The notes beneath the pieces were generated by a model. That model saw nothing but the letters and a program-made list of their open reading frames with translations. It ran no database searches and was not told where the DNA came from. Below, in pieces: positions 16,904 through 25,195 of a stretch of DNA of 64,000 bases. Every line of letters begins with the position of its first letter. Position 1 is the first letter of the stretch. The position numbers and the translations under genes were made by a program. The DNA lies in assembly GCA_963818685.1 (NCBI GenBank), contig CAWFTJ010000005.1:248001-312000 (forward strand). Direction: 5' to 3'. Source of the DNA: CAJCJE01 sp963818685 (GTDB taxonomy: Bacteria; Actinomycetota; Actinomycetes; Mycobacteriales; Pseudonocardiaceae).

Positions 16904-17617
16904 ATGTCCCGTGGCATCGGTCCTGTTCTGCTGACCCATTTCACGCCCGATGAGACAACCGAGGGGACCAGCACCGAGGACACCGCACCAGCCACCACCA
17001 GCAGCTCGGGTACCGGTGCCGAGGATGCCAAGTCCGGGCTGCTGGTCGCACGCGCCCCCACCAGCCGACCCGCCCGCCACCGCGCAGGCCGCGGCCGCCG
17101 TCCCCTGGTCCTGAGCAAGCCGACCGCGGACGCCACCACCCACGAGATGGCCGGCGCCACGACCGAGCTGCCGCTCATCGAGCAGCTCCGCAGCACGCCC
17201 AAGAACCTGCGGATCCTCGCCATGACAGCGAGCGCGGTCGTGCTGATCGCCATCGGCTTCGGCATGATCCGCCCGCCGTTCCAGATGGTCGGCATCCCGG
17301 TCCAGGCCGGCCCCGGCCACAACACCGGCATGCAACCCGGCACCCTCCCCGACGCCGCCCTCTCCGGCATCCCCACCACCACGGTCGCGCCGCCGCCCGC
17401 CACCACGCCCACCCAGGCGAGCCCGCCACCCACGACCCACCACACCACGCACGCGGCCCCGCCCCCGGCGCCCACCACCAGCGCACCCAGCGGCAACGCC
17501 TTCGACGAACCCGGCCAGCCCTGCGACCGACCCGGCCAGTTCGGCATCGACTCCAACTACCGCCCGGTCGCCTGCGCCGCCGACCAGTCCGGCAACTACA
17601 CCTGGCACGAGTTCTGA
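16904..17617 (+). CDS. Single-pass membrane protein with Pro/Thr-rich external tail
   Basis: A 237-residue protein: an Arg/Ala/Thr-rich disordered N-terminus, one transmembrane helix (ILAMTASAVVLIAIGFGMI, about residues 110-128), a long Pro/Thr-rich segment and a short Cys-containing C-terminal domain (GQPCDRPGQFG...PVACAADQSGNYTW) that could form one disulfide outside the cell. ATG 16904 is preferred; an in-frame ATG lies at 16895. It is the last host gene before the mobile element. Confidence 0.7.
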   Translation: MSRGIGPVLLTHFTPDETTEGTSTEDTAPATTSSSGTGAEDAKSGLLVARAPTSRPARHRAGRGRRPLVLSKPTADATTHEMAGATTELPLIEQLRSTPKNLRILAMTASAVVLIAIGFGMIRPPFQMVGIPVQAGPGHNTGMQPGTLPDAALSGIPTTTVAPPPATTPTQASPPPTTHHTTHAAPPPAPTTSAPSGNAFDEPGQPCDRPGQFGIDSNYRPVACAADQSGNYTWHEF

Positions 17618-17763
17618 CCGGACCCCCGGCCACGTGTGCAACGTCTATTGGTAGTAGCTCACCTGGTCACGCCACGTCGGGGGCGTCGGACGAGTAATCG
17701 CTACGTATCCGCCACTAGCGATCATGAACCGATGTTCGATCCCTGGGCTGACCTGCGGTTTTG

Positions 17764-18066
17764 GTGGACCTGCTTACCGCTTACTCGAAACGTCCAGATC
17801 TACTGGTTGACCTGGGGAAAGTTGCCGAACAGCTAGATCAACTGTCGCGTGAGGGTGACGCTGGTGAGCGGCAGAGTGTGCGCTCTGTTGGCAAGGTCGG
17901 ACATGTACACGGCGTACGGGCGCGGTTGGCTGAGTCCGACATACAGGAGATCATCTTGAGCTTTGCCGGGGGTACACCTCGGCACCAGATAGCCGAAAAA
18001 TACGGCATCAGTCTCAGCAGTGTCGGGCGACTGCTACGACAGGAACGAGAACGCCAGGCATCATAA
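17764..18066 (+). CDS. Small HTH protein (resolvase-type C-terminal HTH)
   Basis: A 100-residue frame whose last 45 residues (DIQEIILSFAGGTPRHQIAEKYGISLSSVGRLLRQ region) form a Hin/resolvase-like helix-turn-helix. The first half is helical and charged, with no recombinase catalytic domain. It could be a standalone DNA-binding protein or the 3' end of a degraded recombinase at the element's left border. GTG 17764 or TTG 17761 may start it. Confidence 0.55.
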   Translation: MDLLTAYSKRPDLLVDLGKVAEQLDQLSREGDAGERQSVRSVGKVGHVHGVRARLAESDIQEIILSFAGGTPRHQIAEKYGISLSSVGRLLRQERERQAS

Positions 18067-18158
18067 GTAACCGAACCCGTGAAGCAACGGCCGTTGTCAT
18101 GGTGCGCCGTAAGGCGTGACTACTGCGATCCCTTGCCCCAACCACTACGCTCTACGGT

Positions 18159-18482
18159 GTGACCGACTACCTCCAAGTCTCCACCTCCACCGACAACCGT
18201 GAAGCTGCGGCACACCTGGCACGTACCGCTGTTGCTGCCAAGCTTGCCGGTAACGCCCATGTGTACGGCCCGGTTGCTTCGTTCTTCTGGCATTTGGGCG
18301 AGCAGGGCGAAGGCGAAGAATGGCATGTGGTCATGAAGACGACCGCCGACCGCTACCCGGAACTGGAAGCCCATTTGCTCGCCGAGCATCCGTGGGATAA
18401 CCCGGAAGTTATTGCCGTGCCCATCGTGCGCGGGGCTGCAAACTGCCTGGAATGGTTGGAGCGCAGCGTCGCCAAGGATTAA
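18159..18482 (+). CDS. cutA: CutA-type divalent ion tolerance protein
   Basis: A 107-residue CutA1 family protein. The ferredoxin-like fold signature is recognisable: VSTSTDNREAAAHLARTAVAAKLAGNAHVYGPVASFFWHLGE region and EWHVVMKTTADRYPELEAHL. GTG start at 18159; a TACGGT-like -10 lies just upstream, so the mRNA may be leaderless. Its last 4 bases overlap the convergent XRE-TPR gene. CutA proteins form trimers and bind metals; the cellular role is debated. Confidence 0.85.
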   Translation: MTDYLQVSTSTDNREAAAHLARTAVAAKLAGNAHVYGPVASFFWHLGEQGEGEEWHVVMKTTADRYPELEAHLLAEHPWDNPEVIAVPIVRGAANCLEWLERSVAKD

Positions 18483-19732
18483 TTACCGGCCAGCTGCTCG
18501 ACAAGGCTGGCAACGCTTGGCAAGGTATGGTGCGGCGTCAGGCGTCGCATCACCTTGCCAATGTGTTGCCTTGGCCGGACCGAGGCCACACCGGTTGCTA
18601 GTTCGACAGCCCGCCGTGTCACATCCGCCGCTTGTTCAAGCTCACCGGCATCAATATAGGCGTGGGCAAGCCAGGTAAGGTACATCGACTTGTCACGGGC
18701 GTGGGTATCTTCGTACTTGGCCAGTACTGTTTCAAGTGTCGGCACAGCACGCAGTGGACGCTTGAGTTCTGTCCAGCACCGACCGGCCATAATGCCAAGC
18801 TCAGTTTCGTCAACCCAAAATACCCAGTCCGGTTCGGGGCGGTCGTCTTCCAGCCGCAAGGCGTCGGTAGCTTCTGCCAGCGCCCGTTCCGCTTCATTGG
18901 CTTGTCCGGCTACGGCATGTGTCCAGGCCATACGCTCAAGCAACAGTGCCCGCACTTTTGGGGTGGCATGCTGCTTGGCAGTGGCGTACGACGCCGTGGC
19001 CATACCAACATCTGGTTTATCGGTGGCGATTTGCTGGTATGCCAGGAAGGCCAGCGAGTTACCAGCCAGCGCTGAATTGTCCGCCTCTTTGGCAGCGGCC
19101 AAGCTCGTCAAATAATGTTGCTTGGCTTCACGGTGCATCCCAGCGTCAAACGCCGCCCATCCGGCAAGCTGGGCTTGTTCGGCAATGACCGCCGTCAGCG
19201 CTTGCCGGGTTGTGGCCGTACAGCTGGCACTGCGTACAAAATCTGTGGTACCAGCCAGCTCGGTAGCGTACAAACGGTAGGTGTCAGCACCGCCGAGAAA
19301 ATCATCGAGGCGGCGCAACCTTGCCGTGCGGGCGAGCAACTGTGTTGTTTGCGAGCTACCAACATGACTGCCGTGTGAAGCTCGGAGCACTTGCGGCAAG
19401 CCAACCGCCACTCCGGCCATGGTGCTCATAAATTGCCTGCGTTGCACACTGTCCCTCTCGGCTTCCTGAGCGTGTCGTTCTCGCCGTCGCTGTTGCCGGG
19501 TTGCGGTCACGGCCGCCTTAATTTGTTCAACCGGTACGTCAAAACTGGCGGCATAATATTCTTGCCAGTACGTCGTCAGCAGCCGTGTTTCAGTTTCCCA
19601 GCGCGATACCTCGTTACGGGTGACAGCCCGGCCTGCCAGCTCCGACAACAGCTCGGCCTGCTCTGTCTGCGAGCGGCCCGCTTCGTCGCGAAGCCGCTTG
19701 AGCAGCGCGCCGACGATCAAGCCATCACCCAT
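18479..19732 (-). CDS. XRE family regulator with TPR-like C-terminus
   Basis: A 417-residue protein with an N-terminal XRE helix-turn-helix (about residues 8-60: GALLKRLRDEAGRSQTEQAELLSEL...VTRNEVSRWETE) and a long helical tetratricopeptide-like C-terminal region. Such actinobacterial regulators often answer a small signal or peptide. An upstream in-frame extension exists, but ATG 19732 has GTGAGG at good spacing. It is convergent with cutA (4-base overlap), and TGGCCACC repeats lie just upstream. Confidence 0.85.
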   Translation of the reverse strand: MGDGLIVGALLKRLRDEAGRSQTEQAELLSELAGRAVTRNEVSRWETETRLLTTYWQEYYAASFDVPVEQIKAAVTATRQQRRRERHAQEAERDSVQRRQFMSTMAGVAVGLPQVLRASHGSHVGSSQTTQLLARTARLRRLDDFLGGADTYRLYATELAGTTDFVRSASCTATTRQALTAVIAEQAQLAGWAAFDAGMHREAKQHYLTSLAAAKEADNSALAGNSLAFLAYQQIATDKPDVGMATASYATAKQHATPKVRALLLERMAWTHAVAGQANEAERALAEATDALRLEDDRPEPDWVFWVDETELGIMAGRCWTELKRPLRAVPTLETVLAKYEDTHARDKSMYLTWLAHAYIDAGELEQAADVTRRAVELATGVASVRPRQHIGKVMRRLTPHHTLPSVASLVEQLAGN

Positions 19733-19774
19733 GACGTACATCCTCACCGACTGGGACGTGTGCGGCATCCATTG

Positions 19775-19812
19775 TGGCCACCTGTCCTGGCCACCCCAAG
19801 CGGATGGCCACC
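19775..19812. repeat. Three direct copies of TGGCCACC upstream of the XRE-TPR gene
   Basis: TGGCCACC occurs at 19775-19782, 19788-19795 and 19805-19812, i.e. 43-80 bases before the XRE-TPR start on the minus strand. The octamer contains the palindrome TGGCCA. The clustering suggests an operator array, possibly for the adjacent regulator itself. Confidence 0.45.
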
Positions 19813-19861
19813 TCTGGTGGTTACTCCATTTGGGTACGACTCCCGGCAAGGTCGACTGCAA

Positions 19862-19950
19862 GACACCCGGCACCAGGAAGACGGCGAGCCCTAGCACCCC
19901 CGACCCAAGCTCGCCGTGCCTCCTCCCTCACCCCCTTGGTGCCGGGTGTC
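19862..19950. repeat. Nested double inverted repeat (89 bases)
   Basis: Outer perfect 14-base arms GACACCCGGCACCA (19862-19875) and TGGTGCCGGGTGTC (19937-19950) enclose inner perfect 9-base arms ACGGCGAGC (19881-19889) and GCTCGCCGT (19909-19917). The structure lies in the divergent region between the XRE-TPR gene and the resolvase-like gene and contains no good ORF. It could fold as a two-tier stem in single-stranded DNA or RNA: oriT, single-strand origin or leader structure are all possible. Confidence 0.6.
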
Positions 19951-20189
19951 GCCCAGCTCTGTTGATCTGGAGTACGGAAAGGCGAAGCGACCATGCCGAC
20001 GCTGCGACGCGCCACCGCTGCGACGATGCCGGAACCGGCTAGCTTGTACTTGGCTATTCGGAGCACCTTTGCCTTGCACAGCAACAAAATTCCTGGCAGT
20101 GCCGGTCGCTGCCGCTGCTGCCAGTGGTGCGGCGAAGCCTGGCCCTGCGGCCCGATCTGCTTGGCCGCCGGACTCCTCGGGGGCCTGTA

Positions 20190-20636
20190 GTGGCCAAGGA
20201 TGCCGAGTTCGCCAAGTTTTCGGCTGGCGTGGAAGCCATGATGGGCGGCTTCTGGTCGCCGACGATCAACATGCACGAAGGTCGAGAGCTGGTGTTCGGC
20301 TACATCCGTACGCCGTCGCCCCGACCCCGGTACATCATGGCGGTCAGGAACCGCTTTGCGGCCTATTGCCAGGAGCGGATGCTCCGGGTTGGTCGTGTTT
20401 TTATTGACGACTGCGTGCCCGATAGCACCGACGGTAATCGCCCAGCGTTTCGCCAGCTCTGCGACGTGCTGAAACGCGAACAGCCGCACGGCGTGCTAAT
20501 GCTACACAGTAAGGACTTGTCCCGAGACCCGGCAGTGGCCTTGGAACTGGCAGAGTGGATTTGGTTGACCGGCGCGCAAATTTATACGGTTCGTGGAGAG
20601 GCGCTACTGCCGGGGCAATTGCCGGGGCGCTCGTGA
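20190..20636 (+). CDS. Resolvase-like (serine recombinase N-terminal domain) protein
   Basis: A 148-residue protein resembling only the catalytic domain of serine recombinases: VFGYIRTPSPRPRY..., AAYCQERMLRVGRVFIDDCV, NRPAFRQLCDVLKREQPHGVLMLHSKDLSRDP and LTGAQIYTVRGEA match the resolvase fold order. The nucleophile position of YxRVSxxxQ reads YIRTPS, so the key Ser is displaced or absent, and there is no DNA-binding domain. It may therefore be a non-catalytic derivative. GTG 20190 is the likely start. It overlaps the next gene by 4 bases. Confidence 0.6.
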   Translation: MAKDAEFAKFSAGVEAMMGGFWSPTINMHEGRELVFGYIRTPSPRPRYIMAVRNRFAAYCQERMLRVGRVFIDDCVPDSTDGNRPAFRQLCDVLKREQPHGVLMLHSKDLSRDPAVALELAEWIWLTGAQIYTVRGEALLPGQLPGRS

Positions 20637-20911
20637 CAACTTCGGAACGTACGGCCGTGGGTAAGCACAGTCTGCCAGACCGCGACGGTATTGTACGCGA
20701 ACCAGGGGAACCAGAGCGTTCGTTTTATGGGGCCATACCGGTTGCGGAACTGCTGAAACAGGCCGTTGTCCAAGGTGACGTCTTGCGTTTGGCTTGGTCG
20801 GTGCGGGATATCGACCCTCGGACTGGGCTGGTGCAACCGTTCGTCGATGACTTGCCGACCGGAGTACTGCCAGCAATTCGGGGCGACACCCCCGACTCTC
20901 GGCACCACTGA
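20633..20911 (+). CDS. Small conserved-looking protein of unknown function
   Basis: A 92-residue frame starting at a GTG that overlaps the preceding stop (GTGA), strongly suggesting translational coupling. The protein is soluble and mixed in composition (VTTSERTAVGKHSLPDRDG..., PERSFYGAIPVAELLKQAV). I recognise no family. It lies between the resolvase-like gene and the radical SAM gene in what appears to be one operon. Confidence 0.55.
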   Translation: MTTSERTAVGKHSLPDRDGIVREPGEPERSFYGAIPVAELLKQAVVQGDVLRLAWSVRDIDPRTGLVQPFVDDLPTGVLPAIRGDTPDSRHH

Positions 20912-20951
20912 TAAGCACCACGCCAAAACTGCATACACTGGGGGCGAAAAC

Positions 20952-22065
20952 ATGGCCGACAATGCCAATATACCACTCCATATTGCCACTGACCGTACGT
21001 TACGGGTAAAGATCATCGACGCCTGCGGCATGACCTGTACGTTCTGCCACAACGAAGGAACACCCGTACTGGCGGACAACTTCGGCAGAAGTGCGGACAC
21101 GTTCGTTTCGTTCGGACGTACCGGCCGGACGTCGATTTACGCTGGCACCAACGGCGCAGCGTTCTTGCCCGCGCCCGTACTCCCGAACGAGGCGTTTGTG
21201 CAGGCTCTTATTTCGTTGCGGGATGTGCTCGACTTTAGCGAGTTACACCTTACCGGCGGTGAGCCAACGCTGCACCCCAGTTTGCCGCAGTTGGTTCGCC
21301 TCGGGCAAGGAGGCGGGCTTTGGCGTTTGCATCACCAGCAACGGCGAACGCGGAACCGAAAAAATGCAAGCCTGCGCCGACGCCGGGCTCGACCGGGTGA
21401 ATTTTTCCATCTTCGGCACCACGTCGGAGGAGCTGGCCGCAGTGCAGCATTCCCGCTACCGCAATCCGTCACTGGCAACGCGCAAGCTCCTGGCGCTTAA
21501 TAGCTCAATTACAGCGGCCACGATGTACGGCGTGAAGGCCAACGCCAACATTGTGGTACCCGACCACAGCCACATTGAGCGAGTGCATCGGCTGCTGGAT
21601 GAATACACGCCTAAGCTCAGCGTACGGCTGCTCAACTCACTGGACGGCGGCCAAGCCTCGATTGATGCCATAGAGCAAGCCTTGCGTGAACGCGGTGCCG
21701 TGGCCGTGGCCCGCTACGCCACTGCTGGGGTTTCCGGCTGTCGGACTGCCTACCGGTTGCCGGATGGGCGCCAAGTCTATTTCAAGCAGATTCGGCGGGT
21801 GCGGCTGCCGCAGACCTGCCAGGGGTGCCGCTTCAACAATGACACCGATTGCCAGGAAGGTTTTTACGGTGTGCGGCTGTACCTCGACCGGCAGGGCACG
21901 TTTCATGTCGGTGTCTGTATCCAGCGCATGGACTTGACCCGTCCGCTCGATGACTTCCTGGCGTCGGAGTTACCGGCCGAAATTTTGCAGTTGCGGGCGC
22001 TCGACCGCGCCCGGATTGCGGTCGCTGAAACGACCGGCGCGGACGTATGCAATACTATGAATTGA
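20952..22065 (+). CDS. MoaA-like radical SAM protein, interrupted by a +1 frameshift
   Basis: The N-terminal part (20952-21305) carries the radical SAM cluster motif CGMTCTFC (Cys 25, 29, 32), then LHLTGGEPTLHP (SAM-binding GGE). The homology then moves to the next frame at 21307 (KEAGFGVCITSNG) and runs to 22065. The shift is explained by one extra G in the GGG run 21303-21305. The C-terminal region has a second Cys set (CRTAYRL, TCQGCRFNNDTDC, GVC), as in MoaA/SPASM-like proteins with an auxiliary Fe-S cluster. Combined length is about 370 residues. Both frames stay open around the shift. Substrate unknown; related enzymes act on GTP or peptides. Confidence 0.75.
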
Positions 22066-22088
22066 CACGTAACGGAGGACGCCAACCT

Positions 22089-22622
22089 ATGCCCATTGAG
22101 CACGAAGCCAAGGTGCTGGACATCGACCTGGCCGAAGTAACGGCCACCATCCTCAGCAAGGGTGGCCAGCAGCTCGGCCAGCCTCGGTTGCTGCGACGGT
22201 ACGTGTACGACATTGTGCCGGGCGACATGAGCAAGTGGATTCGGCTTCGGGACAGCGGGGCCGAGACAACGCTATGCGTGAAGGAAATCCGTAGCGACGC
22301 GATCGACGGCACGCACGAGGTTGAGACGACGGTTGGCGACTTCGCTGCCACCAACGACCTGTTGGGCCTGCTGGGCTTCACGCCGAAGTCGTACCAGGAA
22401 AATCGCCGCACCAGTTTCGTGCTGGACGGTGCGCGGCTGGAGCTGGACGAGTGGCCGCAGATTCCACCGTACCTGGAGATTGAGGCCGACAGCCGTGATG
22501 ACGTGGTACGGGTTGCCGGGCTGCTCGGTTACACCGAAGATCAGTTGACCGGCGAGAACACGATGAAGGTGTACGCCCGGTACGGGATTGAGCTGGGGGA
22601 GATTCGGGAGTTGCGGTTCTGA
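22089..22622 (+). CDS. CYTH domain protein (class IV adenylate cyclase-like)
   Basis: A 177-residue CYTH protein. The ExExK signature is at residues 4-8 (EHEAK), and further acidic/basic pairs line the expected triphosphate tunnel (KWIRLRD, TLCVKEIR, EVETTV, RRTSFVLDGARLELDEWP, YLEIEAD). The family includes triphosphatases and class IV adenylyl cyclases, so a nucleotide or other triphosphate is the likely ligand. ATG 22089 follows GGAGG by about 10 bases; it lies 23 bases after the radical SAM stop and is probably co-transcribed. Confidence 0.85.
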   Translation: MPIEHEAKVLDIDLAEVTATILSKGGQQLGQPRLLRRYVYDIVPGDMSKWIRLRDSGAETTLCVKEIRSDAIDGTHEVETTVGDFAATNDLLGLLGFTPKSYQENRRTSFVLDGARLELDEWPQIPPYLEIEADSRDDVVRVAGLLGYTEDQLTGENTMKVYARYGIELGEIRELRF

Positions 22623-22653
22623 ACAGGCCGCGAGGCTGCACGGACAATCGAGC

Positions 22654-22687
22654 GCTCCGGTACGTCATCTGGTTGACGTACCGGAGC
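22654..22687. terminator. Bidirectional hairpin terminator
   Basis: Perfect 14-base arms GCTCCGGTACGTCA and TGACGTACCGGAGC enclose a 6-base loop, followed on the plus strand by TCCTTATTT. It separates the convergent CYTH and STAND genes and should end both transcripts. Confidence 0.8.
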
Positions 22688-22706
22688 TCCTTATTTGACA
22701 CTACTA

Positions 22707-24593
22707 TCATTTCCCCTGCACCAAGGAAACTGCTCTTATGACTGCCATTGCTGGCTCGGGTATTAAAATTCCATTTGTAGCGTAGGTATCGCCCATTATG
22801 TCAACAATAAAACGTAACCGTTCGACGCATCTGACGACCAGACCTCGTTCATCTACGCTTGTTTCGATCTGCCTATTGAGGTTGCGAGCCTGCCATGCAA
22901 GCACTTCACAATATATTTCAACTTCATGAATAGTGCCACGCACCGTATCCAAATAGATTTGGTGAAGGAACTTCGACTTTCCTGCTTCATCGCCTGAATA
23001 ATTTTGTTTTACGTGACTATAGAGAGAAGCTACCCATAGCGCATTCTGTCCAATATCCAGAACACTATAGCGAAATAATACGCGGAGTATTTTCCAGGCG
23101 TGTGGATGCAGAGCAATATGGTGCTCGTTTGAATATTCCACAAGGGATGCCCGCCAAAGCACCTCAAGAGCTTCTTCGTATCGCGTCTTTGTGATGTAAG
23201 GGTTGTAGTTAATTCCCAAATAGTGAAATAAAAAGGCGTGTAGGGTAGCACCGCTAATTCCGCCAGTCGTGCTTAGGCATGCGAGTAGATCGAAAGCAAG
23301 TCTGTCCTGCTTCTCAATCATATTAGCAATCTGCGCCAGAACAGTCGAGAGTCGCTGTCCATCAGCGCGAGCATGGATATCAAGACTGGCGACAGAATCT
23401 TTCATATCGGCACAAAATTGCTCGACCGATACACGACCACGTTTGATAACGGCACAGGCATACACTAACGCAAGTGGGTAACCATGTAGCGTGCTCACTA
23501 GCAACGAGACAGCTTCGCCTTGAACGGTTGGTAAGTATTGAGTAACGAGCTCTGCTGCTTCTGACGGCAGCATATGACGAACAGGCACGAGTCGACAAAG
23601 AGGGGGCGGTGCCGCCCCCTCAGTAATACACGTCGCGATTACCGTCGAGATGCAGGTTGCGGGCAACAAATTGGCAAGTTCTTCAGCGCTTTCCAGATTG
23701 TCAAGTACGACGAACTGTGGTGCATTGGCATCTGTCAGCAGTAGCGCAAGCCAGCCTAGCGGAGTTTGGTCAATAGCTTCACGAGCATCAATGCCACGAG
23801 CCCGTAGTGCCGTTTGTATATCGCGCGTATCCAACTGTCCGGCAGTTAACCGTATAACAGTCGCTACGGCACCGCCCTCACTGGTTGCTAGATGCTTGGC
23901 GAGTGTTGTCTTACCCATACCCGACAAACCAGTAAAGGCAATTAGCATGTGGCCATCTTCCAGCAGACTCGCGAAATGACGTTCATATGCTTCGCGTCGA
24001 ACATACGGTGAAGAAGCTAGGCCGGAGTTGTGTGCAGTGGTTTCGCGGCCCGGTAGCGCTACGTCCCCTAAGACGAGCTGCCTACTTGCCTCCCCAGAAA
24101 CTTGTAGAGCGATTAATCGCATCATTCGCTCATCGGCCAACGCCTCCAGCAGCGCGTTGTAGAAACTACCTAAAAGTATTTTTTCTCGATCAGAGACCCA
24201 CCGGCCCGTAATCGGAGTATCGAGCCACGCCCCTGCTATATCGAAGCGCTGCTGTCGTTTCTCAGCACGGGAAGCCCGTTCTTCCCGTGCTTTGATTGCG
24301 TATGCTCCTGGTGTCTCCGTCACAAGGCCAATGATGGCTGCCGCCGCCATTGTGTCATGGGCGAGCTTGTCTTTGGCGTCAAGCAAGCAGTCAGCATAGG
24401 CTCGCTTTACGACCTCATGCATGGCAAGGTACAGTGCCCGCGTCTTGTGCGTCGGCAGCGTTTCATCGTTGAAAATGCCCGTCGGCAGCCGTTGTAAGAG
24501 AAGCGGGCAACTGCTGAGGTAAGGCAGGATGTCGGCGCCCTTCGCTTTGGCGAGCGTTTGCAGCTCGTCTACCTCACCGGCCACCTCTGCCAT
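22707..24593 (-). CDS. NB-ARC/STAND-type ATPase
   Basis: A 628-residue protein. Residues 1-200 form a helical, unrecognised N-terminal domain. A STAND NTPase core follows: Walker A GLSGMGKTT at 222-230, Walker B FVVLDN at 294-299, a CISTVIATC sensor-like strand and GYPLAL at 371-376, the GxP motif of NB-ARC winged-helix junctions. The helical C-terminal 250 residues could be the sensor. ATG 24593 follows AAGGAG by 6-7 bases. Its composition is markedly AT-richer than neighbours. STAND proteins act as ligand-triggered switches in immunity and regulation; an antiviral role is inference. Confidence 0.8.
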   Translation of the reverse strand: MAEVAGEVDELQTLAKAKGADILPYLSSCPLLLQRLPTGIFNDETLPTHKTRALYLAMHEVVKRAYADCLLDAKDKLAHDTMAAAAIIGLVTETPGAYAIKAREERASRAEKRQQRFDIAGAWLDTPITGRWVSDREKILLGSFYNALLEALADERMMRLIALQVSGEASRQLVLGDVALPGRETTAHNSGLASSPYVRREAYERHFASLLEDGHMLIAFTGLSGMGKTTLAKHLATSEGGAVATVIRLTAGQLDTRDIQTALRARGIDAREAIDQTPLGWLALLLTDANAPQFVVLDNLESAEELANLLPATCISTVIATCITEGAAPPPLCRLVPVRHMLPSEAAELVTQYLPTVQGEAVSLLVSTLHGYPLALVYACAVIKRGRVSVEQFCADMKDSVASLDIHARADGQRLSTVLAQIANMIEKQDRLAFDLLACLSTTGGISGATLHAFLFHYLGINYNPYITKTRYEEALEVLWRASLVEYSNEHHIALHPHAWKILRVLFRYSVLDIGQNALWVASLYSHVKQNYSGDEAGKSKFLHQIYLDTVRGTIHEVEIYCEVLAWQARNLNRQIETSVDERGLVVRCVERLRFIVDIMGDTYATNGILIPEPAMAVIRAVSLVQGK

Positions 24594-24640
24594 GCGCGTC
24601 TCCTTATAAGACTATGAGGAGTCTACCACCTCATTGCGCC

Positions 24641-24669
24641 TTGCTTTCGCAAACAAGTATGATTAAATA
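24641..24669 (+). promoter_or_regulatory. Promoter TTGCTT-N17-TAAATA
   Basis: A -35-like TTGCTT (24641-24646) and -10-like TAAATA (24664-24669) are spaced by 17 bases. The implied transcription start lies near 24676, which excludes the ATG at 24669 and supports the GTG at 24708 as start of the next gene. Confidence 0.55.
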
Positions 24670-24707
24670 TGGTGAATAATTCGCGCAACTGCCGGAAAGG
24701 AGGTGAG

Positions 24708-25175
24708 GTGCAAGAACATGGACCAATTAAGGACGCTCGTATGGTGTTTGAATATTTCGTACAAGGCTATCCAGGACTAGATAACGTCGGCAGCGTTGAA
24801 TTGGGTCGTCCCGCAGATCCGCAGGGCTCGTACGATACGCCGGTTGAGGAACAAGACGAAGCGTACTTACAAGAGTACTTGCTCGCGTGGCTTGAGCGTG
24901 GCAACGGCGTCGAATTTACCGGCCGCAGTTATGAGACCTACTTGCGCGTTGCGCTTGATATCGCGGACGCCACGATGCGTGGCGCAATTCAGTTTGACTA
25001 TAAAGGCAGCGAGAAACAGGACTACAAAGATGCCTACCCACGGCGGGTGATCGGCATCCACCAGCCAGGACTGAGCGCCCAAGACTTCTCCGACCGCGCC
25101 CTATATGATCAGGCTGTTACCCGCTGGGAATTTCGCGGCAGCGGCAAACTGTCACCCCATGCGGATATAGGCTAA
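24708..25175 (+). CDS. Element-encoded protein of unknown function
   Basis: A 155-residue acidic soluble protein (EHGPIKDARMVFEYFVQGYPGLDN..., LQEYLLAWLERGNGVEF, RRVIGIHQPGLSAQDF). I recognise no family. The GTG at 24708 sits just after a near-perfect ribosome site AAAGGAGGTGA (24696-24706) and downstream of a promoter-like pair; an in-frame ATG at 24669 lies on the predicted -10 and is disfavoured. It is divergent from the STAND gene. Confidence 0.6.
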   Translation: MQEHGPIKDARMVFEYFVQGYPGLDNVGSVELGRPADPQGSYDTPVEEQDEAYLQEYLLAWLERGNGVEFTGRSYETYLRVALDIADATMRGAIQFDYKGSEKQDYKDAYPRRVIGIHQPGLSAQDFSDRALYDQAVTRWEFRGSGKLSPHADIG

Positions 25176-25195
25176 TAGGGGTGTTTCCTTCCATT

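Noticed and set aside
17734..17743. GTTCGATCCC near the element's left border, resembling the T arm of the tRNA-Lys fragment
   Set aside because: Only 10 bases match, in the opposite orientation, with no acceptor or anticodon sequence; chance is likely, so I do not call it an attachment site.
21303..21315. prfB-like programmed +1 frameshift in the radical SAM gene
   Set aside because: The Shine-Dalgarno-like AAGGAGG lies downstream of the shift point and there is no stop codon at the slip site, so a simple G insertion is more likely.
24630..24655. TTGCG-N9-CGCAA dyad in the STAND/24708 divergent promoter as a fourth XRE operator
   Set aside because: Arm spacing is 9 rather than 4 bases, so it does not match the GTTGCG-N4-CGCAAC sites.
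24669..24707. ATG 24669 as start of the gene ending at 25175
   Set aside because: The ATG overlaps a -10-like hexamer and the strong ribosome site at 24696-24706 would then be inside the coding sequence.
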